A DNA stretch of 38,393 nt, from contig ONHQ01000030.1 of NCBI GenBank assembly GCA_900317685.1, forward strand, positions 1 through 38,393, in the 5' to 3' direction. The notes under the pieces are model-generated. The model was given only the letters and a program-made list of their open reading frames with translations, did no database searches and was not told the DNA's origin. Origin of the DNA: an uncultured Prevotella sp. Its GTDB lineage: Bacteria > Bacteroidota > Bacteroidia > Bacteroidales > Bacteroidaceae. The translations under genes and the position numbers were made by a program. This document shows, one piece after another, positions 33,187 through 38,393 of this stretch (position 1 is its first letter; the number at the start of each line of letters is the position of its first letter).

Positions 33187-33918
33187 ATGAAGCATCTGCT
33201 TATACTATTTCTCTTGCTGGCTCTGCCCTGGTCGCTCTCAGCGCAGATAGGCGAGCATCGCAACACCCTGTCGGTGGGACCCACGGCGGGATGGAATATC
33301 ACCAACATCAAGTTCACGCCGAAAGTAGAGCAGAAAGGCTTGGGAGGCTTTTCCGGCGGCGTAGCGCTGAGATACACCGTAGAGAAGTATTTCTCCACCA
33401 TCTGCTCCATACAGTTGGAGATGAACTACGCACAGATGGGTTGGAAGGAGGATATCAAGGACATCAACAACAATCCCGTCATCAACGCCACAACGGGTGC
33501 GGCCGAGAACTACAGCCGTACGATCAACTACATCCAAGTGCCCCTCCTGGCGCATCTGGCGTGGGGCAAGGAGAAGAAGGGACTTAACTTCTTCTTCAAT
33601 GCAGGACCGCAGCTGGGTGCGTATATCAGTGAGTCGACAAAGAGCAACTTCGATTTCGACAAGCGCAATACCAGCGACCGTGTCAGCAGCGTCGTGGCAC
33701 AGGACACGATGAAGGTGGAGAATAAATTCGACTACGGTATTGCGGCAGGCCTCGGCGTGGAATATTCCATCCCGAAGGTGGGACACTTCCTGCTTGAGGG
33801 TCGCTACTACTATGGTCTGGGCAATATCTATGGCGACTCCAAGCGTGACTATTTCGCGTCGAGCAATTATCAGACTATCTGCATCAGGCTGACTTATCTC
33901 TTTGACCTGAAGCACTAA
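33187..33918 (+). CDS. PorT-family outer-membrane beta-barrel protein
   Basis: A 243-residue outer-membrane barrel of the PorT/OMP_b-brl_2 type. The signal peptide is about 1-20 (ending LSAQ). The strands (NTLSVGPTAGWNITNIKF, STICSIQLEMNYAQMGWK, NYIQVPLLAHLAWG, FFFNAGPQLGAYISE, YGIAAGLGVEYSI, FLLEGRYYYGLGNIY) carry the family's conserved Pro-Leu and Ala-Gly-Pro features. PorT itself is part of the type IX secretion machinery in Porphyromonas, but many paralogues have no known role. It is probably co-transcribed with the LysM gene. Confidence 0.88.
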   Translation: MKHLLILFLLLALPWSLSAQIGEHRNTLSVGPTAGWNITNIKFTPKVEQKGLGGFSGGVALRYTVEKYFSTICSIQLEMNYAQMGWKEDIKDINNNPVINATTGAAENYSRTINYIQVPLLAHLAWGKEKKGLNFFFNAGPQLGAYISESTKSNFDFDKRNTSDRVSSVVAQDTMKVENKFDYGIAAGLGVEYSIPKVGHFLLEGRYYYGLGNIYGDSKRDYFASSNYQTICIRLTYLFDLKH

Positions 33919-33964
33919 AGCAAATCTTAGTCTCATGAATTATTAACTACATAAATTTAATGCT

Positions 33965-35485
33965 ATGTTTGAAAATCAACCCAAAGGGCTTTATGCCTTA
34001 GCCTTAGCCAACACAGGAGAGCGTTTTGGCTACTACACGATGCTGGCCATCTTCGTGCTCTTCTTGCAGGCAAACTTCGGATGGGGCGAGGGCTTGGCCG
34101 GTACGGTCTACTCTACGTTCCTCATGCTCGTCTATTTCCTGCCGATCGTCGGTGGTGCCGTGGCTGACAAGATCGGCTTCGGGCGCTGTGTGACGCTTGG
34201 CATCCTTGTCATGTTCATCGGCTATCTGCTCCTCGCCGTGCCCGCCGGCAATGGCGTGGCTGCTATCGCGATGATGGCTGCCGCCTTGCTGCTGATCTCT
34301 GTCGGCACGTCGCTCTTCAAGGGCAACCTGCAGGTGATGGTCGGAAAGCTCTATGACGATCCCCGCTATGCTACCCAGCGTGACAACGGTTTCTCTATCT
34401 TCTATATGGCTATCAACATCGGTGCGCTCTTCGCTCCGACGGCTGCCGTGAAGCTCCATCAGTGGGCTATGGACTCGCTCCACGCTTCCGAGGCTTCGGC
34501 CTATCACTATGCCTTTGGCGTAGCCTGCGTGTCGCTGCTCGTCTCCATTCTCATCTATTATGGATTCCGTTGGACCTTCGCTTCGGTAGACAATACGGCC
34601 AAGAAAGCCGAGAACAAGGAGGCTGCCGCCGAGAATGCTGTGGCACACGAGGAGACTCCTGAGGAGAAAGCTGATACTCACAGCCGACTCGTAGCACTCT
34701 TCCTTGTCTTCGCTGTGGTCATCTTCTTCTGGATGGCATTCCATCAGAATGGTCTGACGCTGACCTATTTCGCGCGCGACTTCACGCAGACATCCGCAAC
34801 AGGTTGGGTGGGTATGCTCTTCGACGTGACCAATCTCGTGGCTGTCATCTTCATTGTCTATTCACTCTTTGGCCTGTTCCAAAGCAAGACGGGACGCGGT
34901 AAGATCATTTCCTTGGTCGTCATCCTGGCTGCTGTCGCCTATCTCGTCGTGCGCTATACCAATGAGGCCGGTGCCGTGAGCATCGAGGCTCCTATCTTTC
35001 AGCAGTTCAACCCGAGTTTCGTCGTGATGCTCACCCCGGTGAGCATGGGACTCTTTGGCTGGCTCGCCTCCAAACAAAAGGAGCCCTCTGCGCCTCGCAA
35101 GATTGGTTTCGGTATGCTTGTCGCCGGTTTTGCTTATATGATCATGATCTGTGCGTCCGTAGGACTGAGCTATAACCTCAACGACGCGCAGCGTGTTTCA
35201 CCGTTGTGGTTGGTGACGACCTATCTCGTGCTGACCTTTGCCGAGCTGTTGCTCTCACCGATGGGCATCTCGTTTGTCAGCAAGGTGGCTCCGAAAAAAT
35301 ATCAGGGTCTGATGATGGGATGCTGGTTCGGTGCCACGGCAATCGGCAACTTCCTCGTCCAGATCCCTGCTTATCTGTGGAAGGCAGTGCCACTGACGAT
35401 GGTCTGGGGTGTGCTCGTCGCCCTCTGCCTTGCCAGCTTCATCTTCATCTTCTCTGTGATGAAGAAGTTGGAGAAGGTGTGCTGA
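33965..35485 (+). CDS. POT-family proton-coupled peptide transporter
   Basis: A 506-residue inner-membrane transporter of the proton-dependent oligopeptide transporter family (MFS). The helix-1 motif (NTGERFGYYTM, the ExxERFxYY signature with its conserved Glu and Arg) is present. The PTR2 stretch FKGNLQVMVGKLYDD and a long charged central loop (about 210-236) lie between the two halves. About 12-14 hydrophobic helices are visible. It probably imports di- and tripeptides with protons, which suits an organism that also carries DPP III. A strong terminator follows. Confidence 0.93.
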   Translation: MFENQPKGLYALALANTGERFGYYTMLAIFVLFLQANFGWGEGLAGTVYSTFLMLVYFLPIVGGAVADKIGFGRCVTLGILVMFIGYLLLAVPAGNGVAAIAMMAAALLLISVGTSLFKGNLQVMVGKLYDDPRYATQRDNGFSIFYMAINIGALFAPTAAVKLHQWAMDSLHASEASAYHYAFGVACVSLLVSILIYYGFRWTFASVDNTAKKAENKEAAAENAVAHEETPEEKADTHSRLVALFLVFAVVIFFWMAFHQNGLTLTYFARDFTQTSATGWVGMLFDVTNLVAVIFIVYSLFGLFQSKTGRGKIISLVVILAAVAYLVVRYTNEAGAVSIEAPIFQQFNPSFVVMLTPVSMGLFGWLASKQKEPSAPRKIGFGMLVAGFAYMIMICASVGLSYNLNDAQRVSPLWLVTTYLVLTFAELLLSPMGISFVSKVAPKKYQGLMMGCWFGATAIGNFLVQIPAYLWKAVPLTMVWGVLVALCLASFIFIFSVMKKLEKVC

Positions 35486-35510
35486 TCATTTCGATTTGTG
35501 ACAGACAACA

Positions 35511-35555
35511 CTCACACACTGGCATCGTAAGGGGTGCCTGTGTGTGAGATTTTTT
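35511..35555 (+). terminator. Terminator after the POT gene
   Basis: Stem CTCACACACTGGCA with TGCCTGTGTGTGAG (13 of 14 pairs), 10-base loop, then A and TTTTTT. Confidence 0.9.
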
Positions 35556-35610
35556 ATCAATAGAACCATTCTGCCTATAAAAGATTTATATTGAATCATT
35601 TGTTGCTGCT

Positions 35611-35787
35611 ATGGATAGAACAGAACAACTAATTGTCGAGCGTCTGAAGGAAAATGATGACAAAGCCTGGCATTATCTTTTTGACAGGCATTACCCGGTA
35701 TTGTGCCACATTGCCTCACGCTATGTGCACGATGACTTTCTGGCTGAGACGATTGTTGGAGATGTGATATTGCATTTGCAGCATTGG
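35611..35787 (+). pseudogene. Truncated ECF sigma-factor gene
   Basis: The first 57 or so codons look like the start of an extracytoplasmic-function sigma factor, region 2: an acidic opening (MDRTEQLIVERLKENDDKAW), LFDRHYPVLCHIASRY, and DDFLAETIVGDVILHL. Instead of continuing into the -10 recognition helix (normally near a Trp-Glu after HL), the frame runs into the GC-rich palindrome repeat at about 35779 and encodes repeat-derived peptide to a stop near 35949. Regions 3 and 4 are absent downstream. Whether the truncation is due to the repeat insertion or the repeat came later is not visible. The fragment lacks the promoter-reading parts, so function is unlikely. Confidence 0.72.
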
Positions 35788-36056
35788 GTATCAACAAAAT
35801 GTCCATTTGCAGGGCGCGGCCCTTGTGGCCGTCCGCACCCAAGATGGGAAATTGGTTACCCTGCAATGGCGGACGGCCACAAGGGCCGCGCCCTGCAAGA
35901 GGATCGGAATGTACGTCTGATAGTCAAGGGCAGCATTGGGTATCTCTGATAGTCAAGGACAGCATTGGGTATCAACAAAAATGGCCATTTGCAGGGCGCG
36001 GCCCTTGTGGCCGTCCGCACCCCGGATGGGAAATTGGTTACCCTGCAAAGGCGGAC
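35779..36056. repeat. GC-rich palindrome cluster
   Basis: A perfect 30-bp inverted repeat: arm 35807-35836 (starts TTGCAGGGCGCGGCCCTTG) and arm 35869-35898, with a 32-base loop. A second copy of the left arm and loop (35989-36050) stops after GCGGAC, losing the right arm. About 90 bases (35779-35868) are repeated at 35960-36050. Between them a 29-base unit starting TCTGATAGTCAAGG occurs twice (35917-35945 and 35946-35974). The arm is the same sequence found at 25866-25895. Frames through it read as repeats and are not believed to be genes. 36057-36187 is AT-rich with only the abiEi promoter. Confidence 0.82.
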
Positions 36057-36163
36057 TTGCCTGTCGGTGATTTGTTCCTCCGTAGTCGGACTATTAAGAT
36101 GGAAAGAATATATAAAAAAGCATAAAAAGTTTCTGATTTTTCTCATAAACATATTAGATTTTA

Positions 36164-36172
36164 TAGTTTTGT
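36164..36172 (+). promoter_or_regulatory. Promoter -7 box of the second abiE locus
   Basis: TAGTTTTGT matches TAnnTTTGY, 16 bases before the ATG, which again implies a very short leader as at the first abiE locus. An imperfect inverted repeat (GTTTCTGA at 36129, CTCATAAAC ending near 36150) lies just upstream and could be an operator. Confidence 0.55.
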
Positions 36173-36187
36173 GCAAAATTAGAAACA

Positions 36188-36952
36188 ATGACAGAACTAT
36201 TGAGTATATTATATAAGCTGCGGATATTCACTTCGGATGAACTTTCTGAGGCTCTGAAAGGCAAGGTGAAATCGTTGGAGGCGTTGCTTGCCCGGTACAA
36301 GCACCAAGGGTGGATTGTGGCTATACGGCGCAATACCTATTGCATGAAGGATATTGCATCTGGCTTACCTGTTTGCGACAAGTATGAGATAGGAAGCCAC
36401 TTGTCACCTACAGCTTGCATCAGTTATCACACAGCATTGGAATTTCATGGATTGGCTCATCAACCCTTCAATGAGGTTTTTGTGAAAAGCATGACTCGTT
36501 TCAATTCCTTTTCTTTTGACGATGTGGATTATACTTATTGCCGACAAACAAAGGAAATCGTTGGTATGATGACACCCAAGGGAAACCCTTATGTGCGAGT
36601 AACGGATGTGGAGAGTACGTTGTTGGATTGCTTTGACCGCATCGACCGAGCTGGTGGTATTGAGGAATTGCTGCATTGCATGGAGGGTATCGTCTTGCTC
36701 AATGAGGAAAGGCTCATCGATTATCTCGCAAGGTACGACAAGGCATTCCTGTACCAGAAGACAGGCTATCTGTTGGAGCGAATCAAGAAACAAGCCAACA
36801 TCTCAGAATCCCTCTTGGAGCTGTGCCGAGCCAAGGGAACCAAAAGCGTCAAGTGGTTGACTAACAACGAAGAGTCGGATACATTTGTAAATAAATGGCG
36901 CATGTATGTGCCGCAAGAACTAACATCAAAGGAAGAATATGAACTCATATAA
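36188..36952 (+). CDS. AbiEi-type antitoxin (second locus)
   Basis: A 254-residue AbiEi-family antitoxin/repressor. The N-terminal winged helix reads LLSILYKLRIFTSDELSEAL, then LARYKHQGWIVAIRRNTY. The core contains SHLSPTACISYHTALEFHGL and VRVTDVESTLLDCFDRIDRAGG, and the C-terminal helices are YLLERIKKQANISESLLELC. The first-locus protein is clearly shorter and only distantly similar, so the two loci are not recent duplicates. The gene overlaps the toxin by 14 bases, the tight coupling expected for a type IV toxin-antitoxin pair. Confidence 0.9.
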   Translation: MTELLSILYKLRIFTSDELSEALKGKVKSLEALLARYKHQGWIVAIRRNTYCMKDIASGLPVCDKYEIGSHLSPTACISYHTALEFHGLAHQPFNEVFVKSMTRFNSFSFDDVDYTYCRQTKEIVGMMTPKGNPYVRVTDVESTLLDCFDRIDRAGGIEELLHCMEGIVLLNEERLIDYLARYDKAFLYQKTGYLLERIKKQANISESLLELCRAKGTKSVKWLTNNEESDTFVNKWRMYVPQELTSKEEYELI

Positions 36953-37901
36953 CAAACAAGCTCTTGACATCATCGCCAAGGAGCAAGGCTTTATTCGCGA
37001 CAACCTCGAAAAGGTGATGCGATTGGTGGAGATACTCAACTATTTCCATGACAGTCCTTTGCTGTCTAAATCTCTTGTGCTGAAAGGTGGCACAGCCATC
37101 AATCTCACCGTTTTCCAACTGCCAAGACTCTCGGTAGATATAGACCTTGACTTTACGGTGGATTGCGACCGAGAATCCATGCTCTCCATTCGCCAAGAAG
37201 TGAATAACGAGATTCTACGCTATATGGAGTCGGATGGTTATCATCTTGCGCCTGGCTCCAAGACACCGCATACGCTTGACTCATGGGTGTTTCATTATAC
37301 CAATGCTGCAGGCAACAACGATGGCATCAAGATAGAAATCAACTATTCCGACCGTTGCCATATCCTGCCTGCCATAGAGACTCATGTGTCCATTCCGTTT
37401 CTGAGCGATGTGAAGGTACGTTCTCTTTCACCTGTCGAATTGTTCGCCACTAAGATAAACGCCTTGATAGGTAGAAGTGCTGCACGTGACATTTATGATG
37501 TCTATAACATGGTGAAGCATCAGCTATTCGTGAGCGATGAAGAGAAAACGTCGCTGAGAAAAGCGACCGTCTTTTATCTGACTGTTGGCTCAAGCAGAAA
37601 AGACAACGCTACGCCTACGGAATATACTGACTTTCCGCAGATAGACAAAATCCGTTTTCCGCAGATTCGTTCGCAACTCTTGCCTGTGCTTAGGCGCAGT
37701 GAGCATTTTGACTTTGAAAAAGCCAAGACAGAAGTGAAAGACTTTCTCTCAAAGCTATTGGTTCTGACAGAATCAGAGAAAGAATATGTGCGGGAATTCA
37801 ATGACAAGAAGTATATTCCAGAATTGCTGTTCGAAGATAAAGAGATGGTCAAAAGAATCAAATTTCATCCTATGGCTTTGTGGAAGACAAGGAGTCGTTG
37901 A
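36939..37901 (+). CDS. AbiEii-type nucleotidyltransferase toxin
   Basis: A 320-residue toxin of the AbiEii/AbiGii nucleotidyltransferase family. The active-site motifs are intact: LVLKGGTAINL (Gly50-Gly51-Thr52), SVDIDLDF (Asp67 and Asp69) and the later LSPVELFATKINALIGRSAARDIYDVYNM block. In characterised members the protein transfers nucleotides, in some cases onto tRNA ends, and stops growth of phage-infected cells; here this is inferred. It appears complete and is followed by an AT-rich gap, a terminator and the CRISPR array, so two phage-defence modules sit side by side. Confidence 0.92.
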   Translation: MNSYNKQALDIIAKEQGFIRDNLEKVMRLVEILNYFHDSPLLSKSLVLKGGTAINLTVFQLPRLSVDIDLDFTVDCDRESMLSIRQEVNNEILRYMESDGYHLAPGSKTPHTLDSWVFHYTNAAGNNDGIKIEINYSDRCHILPAIETHVSIPFLSDVKVRSLSPVELFATKINALIGRSAARDIYDVYNMVKHQLFVSDEEKTSLRKATVFYLTVGSSRKDNATPTEYTDFPQIDKIRFPQIRSQLLPVLRRSEHFDFEKAKTEVKDFLSKLLVLTESEKEYVREFNDKKYIPELLFEDKEMVKRIKFHPMALWKTRSR

Positions 37902-37961
37902 ATGTTTTTTCTGTAAATTTTGAAAAAAGTTGTTGTTTTGCTTAGTTTTTTGATTCCCTCA

Positions 37962-37975
37962 ACTGTATATACAGT
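37962..37975. promoter_or_regulatory. Perfect 14-bp palindrome
   Basis: ACTGTATATACAGT lies 60 bases after the toxin stop. Its symmetry suits a dimeric repressor site, but no gene with a supported start follows it (only a 14-codon hydrophobic frame at 38004), so its role is open. Confidence 0.3.
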
Positions 37976-38060
37976 ATATGGACTATAAAACAGAGAATAG
38001 GCTATGAGTAAATATCTGATAAGTTTGATTTTGCTTTCCCTCATATAAAAAACGACAAAT

Positions 38061-38088
38061 AAAAAGAGAGGCAAAACCTCTCTTTTTT
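38061..38088. terminator. Bidirectional terminator between abiE and the CRISPR array
   Basis: Stem AAAAAGAGAGG with CCTCTCTTTTTT around CAAAA; a T run is formed on either strand. It can end the abiE transcript from the left and the CRISPR transcript coming from the right. Confidence 0.85.
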
Positions 38089-38095
38089 GGTAATT

Positions 38096-38393
38096 CACTC
38101 GCCCCATACGGGGCGAGACTTGTCTGGCATCAGACTTCCCGCGGTAACGATTATTTCAATCCACTCACCCCATGCGGGGTGAGACCTTCACGGAGACCTT
38201 GATATGCTCAGGGTATTTCAATCCACTCGCCCCGTGCGGGGCGAGACGTCGGCGAGAAAGTCGGAGACATACGAGACAGCATCATTTCAATCCACTCGCC
38301 CCGTGCGGGGCGAGACCATTGTAGACATGGAGGGCGGCCCGCAGCCGGAAGATTTCAATCCACTCGCCCCGTGCGGGGCGAGACGGACTGATA
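38096..38393 (-). CRISPR. CRISPR array, type I-C-like repeats, leader-distal end
   Basis: Four full 33-base repeats (38153-38185, 38215-38247, 38284-38316, 38352-38384) plus a half repeat at 38096-38119, with spacers of 33, 29, 36 and 35 bases and the start of a fifth spacer at the edge. The plus-strand repeat starts ATTTCAATCCAC and ends CGGGGCGAGAC, with the hairpin CTCGCCCC-GTGC-GGGGCGAG. Type I-C repeats normally end in GTGGATTGAAAY, so the array is inferred to be transcribed on the minus strand, with leader and any cas genes to the right, outside the window. The degenerate repeats at the left fit the old, trailer end. No cas gene is in the window. Confidence 0.93.

Noticed and set aside
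35784-36216. Frames of 83-113 codons through the GC-rich palindromes before the second abiE locus
   Set aside because: The sequence is an inverted repeat, so both strands are open. They share peptide pieces only because of the repeats.

Overview
The window looks like a chromosomal segment of a Bacteroidales bacterium, most likely Prevotellaceae. The case rests on promoters with the Bacteroidetes -7 box TAnnTTTGC in front of several genes, the full Bat (Bacteroides aerotolerance) operon, DUF4923 and DUF4840 lipoproteins, a DUF2027-Smr protein, a GSCFA protein, a T9SS type B C-terminal domain, and an M49 peptidase carrying HECLGH, the motif known from Bacteroides thetaiotaomicron DPP III. Genus-level placement is inference from sequence reading alone.

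Left part (1-24.2 kb) is mostly housekeeping. A gene runs off the left edge on the minus strand. A minus-strand hexuronate operon follows (mannonate dehydratase uxuA, then an SDR-type mannonate oxidoreductase). A 124-bp palindromic MITE-like insert with an 8-bp target duplication lies between uxuA and an AraC-type regulator. Then come DPP III, a HEAT-repeat AlkD-like protein and a DUF4923 lipoprotein. The Bat operon (7.5-16.4 kb) encodes MoxR ATPase, DUF58 protein, a BatD-like membrane protein, BatA, BatB, BatC, BatD and BatE; it probably assembles an AAA+/VWA envelope complex. PAP2 phosphatase, queA, DUF2027-Smr and nadE continue in the same direction to a strong bidirectional terminator at 21.65 kb. 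A DUF4840 lipoprotein, a His8 mini membrane protein and a porin O/P-like protein are on the minus strand, and tRNA-Pro(UGG) closes the block.

Accessory region 1 (24.2-27.2 kb) holds an AbiEi antitoxin gene followed by an AbiEii toxin pseudogene (frameshift plus large deletion), and then 1.6 kb of non-coding DNA packed with repeats: 133-bp inverted arms enclosing about 1.35 kb, a tandem duplication of about 215-243 bp, GC-rich hairpins with complementary loops, a 22-bp tandem array and a large nested stem-loop.

The third part (27.2-35.5 kb) is housekeeping again: a minus-strand operon (T9SS-sorted protein, uvrA, GSCFA protein), divergent to a LysM/periplasmic-binding protein, a PorT-like barrel and a POT peptide transporter.

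Accessory region 2 (35.6-38.4 kb) begins with an ECF sigma-factor gene broken by GC-rich palindromes of the same family as region 1. It continues with a complete AbiEi/AbiEii pair and ends in a type I-C-like CRISPR array that runs off the right edge. The array appears to be entered at its leader-distal end, and no cas genes are in the window.

The most unusual theme is the non-coding repeat biology: several unrelated-looking repeat families (22-bp tandem arrays in intergenic gaps, a GC-rich palindrome family beside both abiE loci, elements ending in ACAGYGGATATTYTCC) recur across the window with no transposase visible.
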